From the NCBI GenBank assembly GCA_016708905.1, contig JADJEV010000002.1, positions 1 through 64,000 on the forward strand: DNA of 64,000 nt. The letters run 5' to 3'. The position numbers were made by a program, and so were the translations under genes. Of this stretch, positions 27,201-35,516 are shown one piece after another. The DNA comes from Candidatus Methylophosphatis roskildensis (GTDB lineage Bacteria; Pseudomonadota; Gammaproteobacteria; Burkholderiales; Rhodocyclaceae). Position 1 is the stretch's first letter, and every line of letters starts with the position of its first letter. The notes beneath the pieces were generated by a model. The model saw only the letters and a list, made by a program, of their open reading frames with translations, did no database searches and was not told where the DNA came from.

Positions 27201-30200
27201 GCTGCGCAGCGTCACCTACGTCAACACCAGCGAGGCGCCCAGCACGGCCACGCGAACAGTGGCCTTCGTGGTCAATGACGGCGCAGCCAACAGCAACACG
27301 GGCACGCGCGCGATCAGCGTCGCGGCTGTCAACGACGCGCCGCTGCTCACCACCAGCGGCAGCGCGCTGGCCCACACCGAAAACGTCCCCGCCACGGCCA
27401 TCGACCCAGCGTTGACGGTCAACGATGTCGACAACGCCAACGTGGCCAGCGCCACGGTCAGCATCAGTGCCAACTACGCCGCCGGACAGGATGTGCTGGC
27501 CTTCACCAACCAGAACGGCATCAGCGGCAACTGGAACGTCGGCACCGGCGTGCTCACGCTCAGTGGCAGCGCCAGCGTGGCCAACTACCAGACAGCGCTG
27601 CGCAGCATCACCTACGTCAACACCAGCGAAGCGCCCAGCACGGCCACGCGCACGGTGTCCTTCCTCGTCAACGACGGCGCAGCCAACAGCAACAGCGCTA
27701 CGCGCAGCATCAGCATGGCCGCACTTAACGACGCGCCAGTGCTGACCGGCGCGAACAACCTGAATCCGATCAACGAAGATCCGGCCAGCAACCCCGGCAC
27801 GCTGGTATCGGCGCTGATGAGCGGGCAGGTCAGCGACGTCGACAGCGGCGCGCTGACCGGCATCGCGGTCACTGTCGTCGACAACAGCAACGGCAACTGG
27901 CAATACACCACCGACGGCGGCAGCAGCTGGACCGCCTTCGACACCCCCACGGCCGGCAGCGCGCGGCTGCTGGCCGCCGATGCCATGACCTCGGTGCGCT
28001 TCGTACCGAATGCGAACTGGAACGGCACGCTTGTTGGCGGGCTGACCTTCCGAGCCTGGGACCGCACGTTCGGCAGCGCCGGCGGTACGGCGGATGCCGG
28101 TACCAATGGGGGCAGCACTGCGTTCTCCAGCGCGGCGGCCAGCGCCGGCATCACGGTCGCCTCGGTCAACGATGCGCCCTCGGGCGCCGACAACACGATC
28201 GTCATCGACGAAGACACGGCTCGCACCTTCATCGCGGCGGACTTCGGATTCAGCGACCCGAACGACAGCCCGCCCAACACGCTGAACGGCGTGCGCATCA
28301 GCACGCTACCAGGGGCGGGGGCGCTGATGCTCAGCGGCGCGGCGGTCAGTGCCGGGCAGATGATCACGGTAGCCAATATCAATGCCGGCCTGCTGGTGTT
28401 CACGCCGGCGCCGAACGCCAGCGGCAGCGGCTACGCCAGCTTCACGTTCCAGGTGCGCGACAACGGTGGCACGGCCAACGGCGGCATCAACCTCAACCCG
28501 ACGCCGAACACGATGACGGTCAATGTCAGCGCGGTCAACGACGCGCCGATCATCTCGGCGCCTGCCGCGCAAGCCACGGCTTTCAACACGGCGCTGGTGC
28601 TGTCGACGGCCAACGGCAACCCGATCTCGGTCGCCGATGTCGATGCCGGCGGTGCGGATCTCGAGGTTACGCTCAATGCGACCAACGGCACGCTGATTCT
28701 GGCGGGGGTCGCTGGATTGAACTTCAGCGCCGGCGGCAATGGGTCGTCGTCGATGTCCTTCACCGGATCGCTGGCCAGCATCAACGCCGCGCTCGACGGC
28801 ATGATCTTTGCGCCGAGCAGCAACTTCAGCGGCGCCGCCAGCGTCTCGGTGCTGGCCAACGACCAGGGCAACAGCGGTGCGGGCGGCCCGCGCGGTGCCG
28901 GCCGTTCGTTGGCCATCACGGTGCAGGCGTCGACGAGTCTGGTGATTACCGACGACACTCGCGCCACGGCGGAAGACACCGTGCTCAACGCGGCGTCGGT
29001 GCTGGCCAACGACAGCGATCCCGCTGCGGGCACGCTGACGGTGAGCGCAGTGAACGGCAACAGCGCGGCGATCGGCAGCACGGTCGTGCTGGCGTCCGGG
29101 GCCACACTGGCGATGAACGCCGATGGGACTTTCGTCTACAACCCGAACGGCGCCTTCGCCGCATTGGCGATGGGATCGAGTGCGCTCGATAGCTTCAGCT
29201 ACGACGTCAGTAGCACGTCGGGCAGCAGCGGTTCGGCGACGGTCTGGATCACCGTCAACGGGGCCAACGACGCACCGGCGCTGGCGGGCGCCAATGCCCT
29301 CAACGACATCACCGAAGACGTCACCGGCGACAACGGCACGCTGGTCGCGGCGCTGATCGCGGGGCGGGTGAGCGATGCCGACAGCGGCGCGCTGGCGGGC
29401 GTGGCGATCACGGCCGCCGACAATGCTAATGGCACCTGGCAGTACACCATCGACGGCGGCACGAGCTGGGTTGCCTTCGGCACACCGACCGTCGCCGACG
29501 CGAGGCTGCTCGCTGTCGACGCGCTCACCTCGGTGCGCTTCGTGCCGAACCCGAACTGGAACGGCACGGTGGCGAGCGGCCTCACGTTGCGCGCCTGGGA
29601 CCGCACCAGCGGCAGCACCGGCGGCACGGCCGACACCACGGGCAGCGGCGGCAGCACGGCGTTCTCGGTCGACGAGTTTGGCACCGGCATTACCGTCACG
29701 CCGGTCAGCGACGCACCTTCCGGCGCGAACAGGGTGATCGGCATCGACGAGGACACGGCCCATGTCTTCGGTGCGGCGGATTTCGGTTTCAGCGACAGCA
29801 TCGACAGCCCGGCCGACGCGCTGGCCTGGGTGCACATCGACACCTTGCCGGCCGCGGGCGCGCTGACCAACAACGGCGTGCCGCTGAGCGCCGGCCAGGC
29901 GATCGCAGTGGCCGACATCATCGCCGGCAAACTGGTGTTCACGCCCGGCGCAGACGGCAGTGGTGCGGCCTACGCCTCATTCACGTTCCGCGTGCAGGAC
30001 GATGGCGGCACGGCCAACGGGGGCGCCGACTCCGACCCGATTGCCCGCACCGTCATGTCTAACGTCAACGGCGTCAACGATGCGCCGGTGCTCACGACCA
30101 GCGGTGGCACGCTGGCCTATACGGAGAATGACGCCGCCACCGTGATCGACTCGGCACTGACAGTCAACGATGTCGACAACGGCAACCTCAGCAGCGCCAC

Positions 30201-32958
30201 GGTCACGATCTCGACCAACTACGCTGCCGGCCAGGACCTACTGGCCTTCGTCAACCAGAACGGCATCAGCGGCAGCTGGAACGCCGGCGGCGGCGTGCTC
30301 ACGCTCACCGGCAACGCCAGTGTGGCCAACTACCAGACCGCGCTGCGCAGCATCACGTATGTCAACACCAGCGAAGCGCTGAGCACGGCCACGCGAACGG
30401 TGTCCTTCGTCGTCAACGACAGCGCGGCCAACAGCAACACGGCTGCGCGCAGTATCAGTATGGCCGCGCTCAACGACGCGCCGGTGCTCTCCGCCAGCGG
30501 TGGCACGCTGGCCTATACCGAAAACGATGCCGCCACGGCCATCGACCCGGCGCTGACGGTGGGCGATGTCGACAACGCCAACCTCACGAGCGCCACGGTC
30601 AGCATCAGCGCCAACTACGCCGCCGGCCAGGACCTTCTGTCCTTTACCAACCAGAACGGCATCAGCGGCAGCTGGAACGCCGGCACCGGCGTGCTCACGC
30701 TGACCGGCAGCGCCACGGTGGCCAACTACGAAACGGCGCTGCGCTCGATCACCTACGTCAACACGAGCGAGGCGCCGAGCACGGCGCTGCGCAGCGTGAG
30801 CTTCGTGGTCAACGACGGTACCGCCGACAGCACCATCGGCACGCGCAGCATCAGCGTGGCGGCGGTCAACGATGCGCCGACCGCGACCAACCTGAATGCG
30901 GCCGAGACCTACGTCGAAGACACCCCGCTGAACCTGACCGACATCGTGGTCAGCGACCTCGACAGCGCCAATGTCAGCGTCAGCCTGACGGTGTCCGACG
31001 TGGCTGCCGGCAGCCTGAACACCGGGACTGCGGGTGCGGTGAGCTCGACCTACAACGCCGGCACTGGCGTGTGGAGCGCCGGCGGGGCGATCGGCGACGT
31101 CAACGCCTTGCTGGCCGGGCTGAGCTTCACCCCGGCGGCCAACTACAACAGCAGCTTCAGCATCGCCACCAGCGTCAGCGACGGGGTGGCCGCACCGCTC
31201 ACCGGCACGAAGAACATGACCGGCACGGCGGTCAGCGATGCGCCGACCGCGACCAACCTGAATGCGCCCGAGACCTATGTCGAAAACACGCCGCTGAACC
31301 TGACCGACATCGTGGTCAGCGACCTCGACAGCGCGAATGTCAGCGTCACCCTGACCCTGTCCGACGTGGCCGCCGGCAGCCTGAACACCGGGACCGCGGG
31401 TGCGGTGAGCTCGACCTATGTCGCCGGCACCGGCGTGTGGAGCGCCAGCGGGGCAATCGCCGACGTCAACGCGCTGCTGGCAGGGCTGACTTTTGCGCCG
31501 GCGGGCAACTACAACAGCAGCTTCAGCATCTCCATCAGCGTCAGCGACGGGGTGGCCGCACCGCTCACCGGCACGAAAAACATGACCGGCACGGCGGTCA
31601 ACGATGCGCCGAAAATTGCTTCGCCGATTGCCGACCAGACGGCGATCGAAGACCGCACCTTCAGCTTCACCGTGCCAGCAGGCAGCTTCACCGACATCGG
31701 CGCTGGCGACACGCTCTCTTACAGCGCGACGCTGACCAGCGGTGGTGGGCTGCCCGCGTGGCTGAGCTTTGATGCGGGCACGCGCACCTTCAACGGCACG
31801 CCGGCCAATGGCGACGTCGGCACGCTCAGCATTCGCGTGACGGCCACCGACGGCGGCGGCCTCACGGCCAGCGACGACTTCACGCTGACGGTGGCCAACG
31901 TCAACGATGCTCCGGTGCTGACCAGCCCCGTCAGCAACCAGAGCGCCACTCAGGACAGCGCTTTTCTGTTCGCGCTGCCGCCCGGAATCTTCACCGACAT
32001 CGATGCGGGTGATACGCTGAGCTATAGCGCCAGTCTTCTCTCAGGCGCGGCGCTGCCCAGCTGGCTGAGCTTCAATGCCGCCAGCCAGACCTTCAGCGGC
32101 ACGCCGAGCTATGCCGATGTCGGTACGCACACGCTGTTCGTCACGGCCACTGACAGCGCGGGTGCGGCAGCGCACGTGTTGGTTGCGATAACAGTGTCGG
32201 CTCCTGCCCCGGCGGCTCCTGCCCCGGCGGTTCCGGCCGCGCCTTTTGTCATACCTTCTCAGGCGCCAATCGTTGCCCCGGCGGAGTCGCCTCCTCCAGC
32301 GGCGGAACCGCGCGCGACGAACGAAACGCAAGCTGCAGCGGCCCCCGTCGCGCCGGTCAGCGTCCCACATGCGGCGACCGTCGAACTCCTGGCCGACGAT
32401 GGCTATCAGCCTACCTCGGCCGAACCGAGCCACCGCTCCGACGCGGATGTGCTGGTCGCCATGCGTCTTTCGAGTCGGGCCGATAGCGTGCTGGCCGATG
32501 TCGAGCTCTCGCAGCTCACCAGTCCGGAACCCGCGTCTTTCGCCCAGATGTTGACCAGCGAAGACATGCGGCGTCGGTTCGAGGAGATGCGGCATCAACT
32601 CGACGAAGCTGCCGATACCAGACGCAACATCATCGCTTCGGGCGCCGCGCTGTCGGGTGGTCTTTCGATTGGATACGTGATCTGGCTGGTACGCGGTGGC
32701 GTGCTGGCAAGCGCGATGCTCTCGGCCTTGCCGGCTTGGCAGATGATCGACCCGTTGCCGGTGCTCGCGGCGACGCGCAAGCGGGGCAAGCGCGAGTCCG
32801 ATGAACCCGAGGTCGAACGTCTGTTTGACAAAGCCTCTCGCCCGGTGCGAGCGGGCGAGGCGGGCGCCGCAGGCACGATATCGGCGAAGCGAATCGCCGA
32901 CCACCGCGTGGCAACTGCGCCCACCGACCCTGGGCAACCGGAGGACGCCAAGCGATGA
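24295..32958 (+). CDS. Giant (2,887 aa) Ig/cadherin-like repeat surface protein with DUF4347 head
   Basis: Likely the substrate of the export cluster. Residues 15-29 (MEDRILHSADLAPLL) match the LEPR-type leader of very long bacterial proteins. DUF4347 follows (about 54-222; LSAVHVLSHGSDGRLQLG, LLLYGCDFAE). Then a LamG-like domain (342-547; GTGWHHVAYTFDNAGNVQKL), a DNRLRE-like domain (700-877; VLLQFDLSSIPAGATITSAT) and about 15 Ig/cadherin/VCBS-like modules (565-2635), the last two of the putative-Ig type (LPAWLSFDAGTRTFNGTP). A Pro/Ala linker and a hydrophobic segment (about 2782-2815; GGLSIGYVIWLVRGGVLASA) precede a basic tail. There are no RTX nonapeptides. The C-terminal helix suggests that it stays membrane-anchored. 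The stop overlaps the kinase start by 4 nt. Confidence 0.88.
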   Translation: MHRDSASLRLIAETMEDRILHSADLAPLLLGSAAIDSRPADAATAAAAQVNRSEIAFVDAALPNAVELRADLLAQNAAGRPMEVVTIGRGEDGLALMTQTLAGRHDLSAVHVLSHGSDGRLQLGSSALDGKVLLGRAAEVAAWSEALTPDADLLLYGCDFAETVIGQRLVQDLAALTGADVAASTDLTGNEQFGGNWRLEYQNGQIEARVVADERTQAQWQGLMAIGPQNAVPGAQTALTNSNLVFSTGNGNAISISDADSAGGSPQITLTVTNGNATLSRTTGLTFIAGGNGTPTMTFRGTYANINAALNGLSYSPSANFTGGATLTISTLDENLVALNIDGALKGRYTFDDTSDLGNDTSPAGAYDGSCVGGATAAVDAARGNVLNLDAAGGADYVRMTGHFGSPSSVTLAAWVNFTAAPTDGGDVISLGDSTALRVDDLGNLKGYIYNGSAWKNVTYATTLAGTGWHHVAYTFDNAGNVQKLYLDGVQVAALAETGSISYTLGANSYIGTHGNSSTTHDYTGKIDDARVYSRALTAAEIANLASDLNLVDTDSAAITVNAVNDAPLVTTTSSTLAYTENAPATAIDPTLTVGDVDSANLASATVGISANYAAGQDLLSFVNQNGISGSWNVGTGVLTLTGSASVANYQTALRSVTYFNTSHPPNTATRTVSFAVNDGASNSNTTTRNVSVAALVNTQITAAQDTYVTKNSTNNYGASTSLVLDRSGGSLGDKRVLLQFDLSSIPAGATITSATLQMQATQNGSAFDINVYRLTEAWVEGNGNGSADAANWNNRLPGTAWTAGPGGTFDPAVVATLNTAAIGQHSWDLTSLVRAWHLGSTANHGIILGSPNSGTTTVTYDSSEGATPPRLAIAYTPAPNVAPIVTTTGSTLAYIENAAATAIDPALTVADTDSANLAVATVTISTNYAAGQDVLAFVNQNGISGSWNAGTGVLTLTGGATVANYQTALRSVTYVNTSEAPSTATRTVAFVVNDGAANSNTGTRAISVAAVNDAPLLTTSGSALAHTENVPATAIDPALTVNDVDNANVASATVSISANYAAGQDVLAFTNQNGISGNWNVGTGVLTLSGSASVANYQTALRSITYVNTSEAPSTATRTVSFLVNDGAANSNSATRSISMAALNDAPVLTGANNLNPINEDPASNPGTLVSALMSGQVSDVDSGALTGIAVTVVDNSNGNWQYTTDGGSSWTAFDTPTAGSARLLAADAMTSVRFVPNANWNGTLVGGLTFRAWDRTFGSAGGTADAGTNGGSTAFSSAAASAGITVASVNDAPSGADNTIVIDEDTARTFIAADFGFSDPNDSPPNTLNGVRISTLPGAGALMLSGAAVSAGQMITVANINAGLLVFTPAPNASGSGYASFTFQVRDNGGTANGGINLNPTPNTMTVNVSAVNDAPIISAPAAQATAFNTALVLSTANGNPISVADVDAGGADLEVTLNATNGTLILAGVAGLNFSAGGNGSSSMSFTGSLASINAALDGMIFAPSSNFSGAASVSVLANDQGNSGAGGPRGAGRSLAITVQASTSLVITDDTRATAEDTVLNAASVLANDSDPAAGTLTVSAVNGNSAAIGSTVVLASGATLAMNADGTFVYNPNGAFAALAMGSSALDSFSYDVSSTSGSSGSATVWITVNGANDAPALAGANALNDITEDVTGDNGTLVAALIAGRVSDADSGALAGVAITAADNANGTWQYTIDGGTSWVAFGTPTVADARLLAVDALTSVRFVPNPNWNGTVASGLTLRAWDRTSGSTGGTADTTGSGGSTAFSVDEFGTGITVTPVSDAPSGANRVIGIDEDTAHVFGAADFGFSDSIDSPADALAWVHIDTLPAAGALTNNGVPLSAGQAIAVADIIAGKLVFTPGADGSGAAYASFTFRVQDDGGTANGGADSDPIARTVMSNVNGVNDAPVLTTSGGTLAYTENDAATVIDSALTVNDVDNGNLSSATVTISTNYAAGQDLLAFVNQNGISGSWNAGGGVLTLTGNASVANYQTALRSITYVNTSEALSTATRTVSFVVNDSAANSNTAARSISMAALNDAPVLSASGGTLAYTENDAATAIDPALTVGDVDNANLTSATVSISANYAAGQDLLSFTNQNGISGSWNAGTGVLTLTGSATVANYETALRSITYVNTSEAPSTALRSVSFVVNDGTADSTIGTRSISVAAVNDAPTATNLNAAETYVEDTPLNLTDIVVSDLDSANVSVSLTVSDVAAGSLNTGTAGAVSSTYNAGTGVWSAGGAIGDVNALLAGLSFTPAANYNSSFSIATSVSDGVAAPLTGTKNMTGTAVSDAPTATNLNAPETYVENTPLNLTDIVVSDLDSANVSVTLTLSDVAAGSLNTGTAGAVSSTYVAGTGVWSASGAIADVNALLAGLTFAPAGNYNSSFSISISVSDGVAAPLTGTKNMTGTAVNDAPKIASPIADQTAIEDRTFSFTVPAGSFTDIGAGDTLSYSATLTSGGGLPAWLSFDAGTRTFNGTPANGDVGTLSIRVTATDGGGLTASDDFTLTVANVNDAPVLTSPVSNQSATQDSAFLFALPPGIFTDIDAGDTLSYSASLLSGAALPSWLSFNAASQTFSGTPSYADVGTHTLFVTATDSAGAAAHVLVAITVSAPAPAAPAPAVPAAPFVIPSQAPIVAPAESPPPAAEPRATNETQAAAAPVAPVSVPHAATVELLADDGYQPTSAEPSHRSDADVLVAMRLSSRADSVLADVELSQLTSPEPASFAQMLTSEDMRRRFEEMRHQLDEAADTRRNIIASGAALSGGLSIGYVIWLVRGGVLASAMLSALPAWQMIDPLPVLAATRKRGKRESDEPEVERLFDKASRPVRAGEAGAAGTISAKRIADHRVATAPTDPGQPEDAKR
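25980..32200 (+). repeat. Tandem and interspersed domain repeats in the giant gene
   Basis: Five modules of about 125 codons (LAYTEN..TAIDP...YQTALRS type) start near 25990, 26940, 27330, 30080 and 30476. A two-module block (NLNPINED-type then IDEDTARTF-type) at 27733-28545 recurs at 29271-30080. A TYVEDTPLNLTDIVVSDLDS module is tandem at 30871 and 31241. Two putative-Ig modules follow at 31610 and 31910. The nucleotide similarity is high, so this stretch is prone to recombination and to assembly collapse. Confidence 0.85.
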
Positions 32959-35516
32959 AAGGATTGTCGTTGCTTCGGCGTGTGTCAGCGCGAACGCATC
33001 TGACGCTCGGGCTGGCCGCGATCACCGTGAGCATACTGTGTGTGGCGACGTGGCTCGGATTCATTCCTGATGCAGAGGCATTGACGCGCCAACATCGCGC
33101 CGCGCTGGCTGAAACCACAGCCATCAGCATCTCGAGCCTGATCGACGAGACCCAGCCGGAAGTCTTGAAGGAGATGCTGGCTTTCGTGCGCGACCGCAAC
33201 CCGGGCCTGCTGTCCATTGGAGTACGGTCGAGTGACGGCACACTGCTGGTCGACGTCGGACAACACGGTGCCGAGTGGTCTGCGGGATTGCATGCAAAGT
33301 CCACGGATAGCGAGTTGCTGGTGCCGGTGTGGCAGGCCGGCGAGCCATGGGGCAATGTGGAACTGCGCTTCACGCCGCTGCGCGACAGTGGCTGGCATGC
33401 CTACGCTCAAGATGCCGGGTTGCGCCTGACTGCCGTTGTCTTCGTACTCTGCTGCCCATTGTTCGCGGTCTACCTGCGACGCATGTTGCGCGAGCTGGAT
33501 CCGTCGCGAGCAGTCCCGGCACGCGTGCGCACCGCCTACGACACGCTCACCGAGGGGCTGCTGGTGCTGGACGGACGAGGCAGAATCGTGCTGGCGAACA
33601 AGTCGACCAGCACCATGCTGGGTGTGGACGAGACGCGACTCATCGGCCGTTCGCCAAGCGCATTCCATTGGAGCGATCTGGACGGCGCCGCCATTGACCC
33701 CGTCGCACTGCCTTGGACCTTGGCGTTGACAGACCGTCAGCTACAACGCGATGTGCACCTTCATGTCGCCAGCGCCGATGGCGCACGCTACGCGCTGCGC
33801 GCCAACTGCTCGCCGATCGTCGCCGACAACGGCGAACTGCAGGCGCTGGTGGTCAGCTTCCAGGACGTCACCGAACTCGAGCAGCGCGGCGTCGCGCTGC
33901 GCGAGGCCAAGGAACAGGCCGATGCCGCCAATGAGGCAAAAAGCCGTTTCCTGGCCAACATGAGCCACGAAATCCGTACCCCGATGAACGCGATCCTCGG
34001 CTTTACCGAGATCCTGCTCCGCGGCGGTCTGCGCCGGCCGGGCGAGGCAGCCAAGCATCTGGACATCATCCATTCCAGCGGTCGCCATCTGCTGAACCTG
34101 ATCAACGACATCCTCGATCTGTCAAAGGTCGAGGCCGGGCGAATGGAGACGGAGCGCGTGCCCGTTGCAGCGCACGTCGTGGCGCAGGAAGTCGTGCACA
34201 CGCTCTCCAGGCGCGCCGAGGACAAGCGCCTGCGAATCGACCTCGATTTCGCCGAGCCGCTGCCGGCCTGCATCGAGGGCGACCCGGCGCGGCTTCGCCA
34301 GATCCTCACCAACCTGATCGGCAACGCGATCAAATTCACTGAGCGAGGCGGCATCACCGTGCGGCTGGGGCTCGCGCCGGACGGCACTCGCACGCGCTAT
34401 TGCATCGACGTCCAGGACACCGGCATCGGCATCGCCGCCGACAAGCTTGAGTCGGTGTTCGAGCCGTTCGTGCAGGCCGAAGCGTCGACGACCCAGCGCT
34501 TCGGCGGCACCGGCCTCGGCCTGACGATCAGCCGCGGCTTCGCGCGGGCGATGGGCGGCGACATCACAGTCAGCAGTTCACCCGGGCATGGCACGACCTT
34601 CAGCCTGTGGCTCGATGCCGGTCAGATCGACTTCTCGACGTTGCTCGGGCCCGCCGAGCTGGCTGCCGCGGCCGTGGTGCCTGTGGCGGTCGCGAACGTG
34701 CGCTGGCGCTTCCCGCCGCGACGCGTGCTGGTGGTCGACGACGGGGTGGAGAATCGGCAGCTCATGCATGTCCTGCTGGAAGACGTGGGGCTGCGGGTGA
34801 GCGAGGCCGATAACGGCCGGATTGCGCTTGAGCGCATTGCGGTCGAATCCTTCGACCTTGTGCTGATGGATATGCGCATGCCGGTCATGGACGGCACGAC
34901 TGCCACGCGGCGGTTGCGTGAGCGTGGTTGCACGATCCCGATCATCGCCCTCACCGCCAACGCCATGAAGGGCTTCGAACGCGAGCTCGAAGACGTTGGT
35001 TTCTCCGGCTACCAGACCAAACCGATTGACGTCGACGCTCTGCTGCACGACCTCGCACAGCGCCTTGGTGGGGAAGTCCTCGCGGAAGCCGCAACCGAGA
35101 CCGCCGGAACACACAGCGCGGAGGTAACCGCGGTGCCCCGATTGCCGTCGCTGGTTTCATCGCAGGCCGATGGCGATGGTCCGCCCATCGCCTCGCGGCT
35201 TGCCGGCCACGCCAAACTGAGCCTCATCGTGGGTCGATTCGTCACACAACTGCCCGGCAAGCTGATGCAAGTGGACGACGCATTGCAGCGCGGCGACATT
35301 GCGGAATTGGCAGCCCTGGCGCACTGGCTCAAGGGGGCTGGCGGCAGCATGGGTTTCGACGAGCTGTTCGAGCCAGCCAAAGCACTCGAAGACGCTGCCA
35401 ACGGAGGCGATGTCGAGGCGGCCGGCCCGCTGGTGGCCGAACTGCAGAGCCTGTCGCGGCGCATTGTACGTGGCGGCGCGAAGTCCCAAGAAGTTCCAGA
35501 GGAGATGTTGCAATGA
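32955..35516 (+). CDS. Hybrid sensor histidine kinase with receiver and HPt domains
   Basis: An 853-residue membrane kinase. Helix 1 (about 17-33) and helix 2 (about 155-172) bracket a periplasmic sensor of about 120 residues; a PAS-like domain (about 190-310; LVLDGRGRIVLANKSTSTML) follows. The HisKA box FLANMSHEIRTPMNA puts the phospho-histidine at His338. The ATPase has NLIGNAIKF and GGTGLGLTISR. The receiver has VLVVDDGVENRQ and phospho-Asp639 in LVLMDMRMPVMDG. The C-terminal HPt has AHWLKGAGGSMGF with His790. A complete internal phosphorelay is thus present. The start overlaps the giant gene's stop (ATGA) and its stop overlaps the next ATG. Confidence 0.93.
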   Translation: MKGLSLLRRVSARTHLTLGLAAITVSILCVATWLGFIPDAEALTRQHRAALAETTAISISSLIDETQPEVLKEMLAFVRDRNPGLLSIGVRSSDGTLLVDVGQHGAEWSAGLHAKSTDSELLVPVWQAGEPWGNVELRFTPLRDSGWHAYAQDAGLRLTAVVFVLCCPLFAVYLRRMLRELDPSRAVPARVRTAYDTLTEGLLVLDGRGRIVLANKSTSTMLGVDETRLIGRSPSAFHWSDLDGAAIDPVALPWTLALTDRQLQRDVHLHVASADGARYALRANCSPIVADNGELQALVVSFQDVTELEQRGVALREAKEQADAANEAKSRFLANMSHEIRTPMNAILGFTEILLRGGLRRPGEAAKHLDIIHSSGRHLLNLINDILDLSKVEAGRMETERVPVAAHVVAQEVVHTLSRRAEDKRLRIDLDFAEPLPACIEGDPARLRQILTNLIGNAIKFTERGGITVRLGLAPDGTRTRYCIDVQDTGIGIAADKLESVFEPFVQAEASTTQRFGGTGLGLTISRGFARAMGGDITVSSSPGHGTTFSLWLDAGQIDFSTLLGPAELAAAAVVPVAVANVRWRFPPRRVLVVDDGVENRQLMHVLLEDVGLRVSEADNGRIALERIAVESFDLVLMDMRMPVMDGTTATRRLRERGCTIPIIALTANAMKGFERELEDVGFSGYQTKPIDVDALLHDLAQRLGGEVLAEAATETAGTHSAEVTAVPRLPSLVSSQADGDGPPIASRLAGHAKLSLIVGRFVTQLPGKLMQVDDALQRGDIAELAALAHWLKGAGGSMGFDELFEPAKALEDAANGGDVEAAGPLVAELQSLSRRIVRGGAKSQEVPEEMLQ

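Noticed and set aside
25980..32200. Regularly spaced repeats considered as a CRISPR-like or satellite array
   Set aside because: Units are about 300-440 bp, keep the reading frame and encode Ig/cadherin-like modules; there is no short repeat-spacer pattern.
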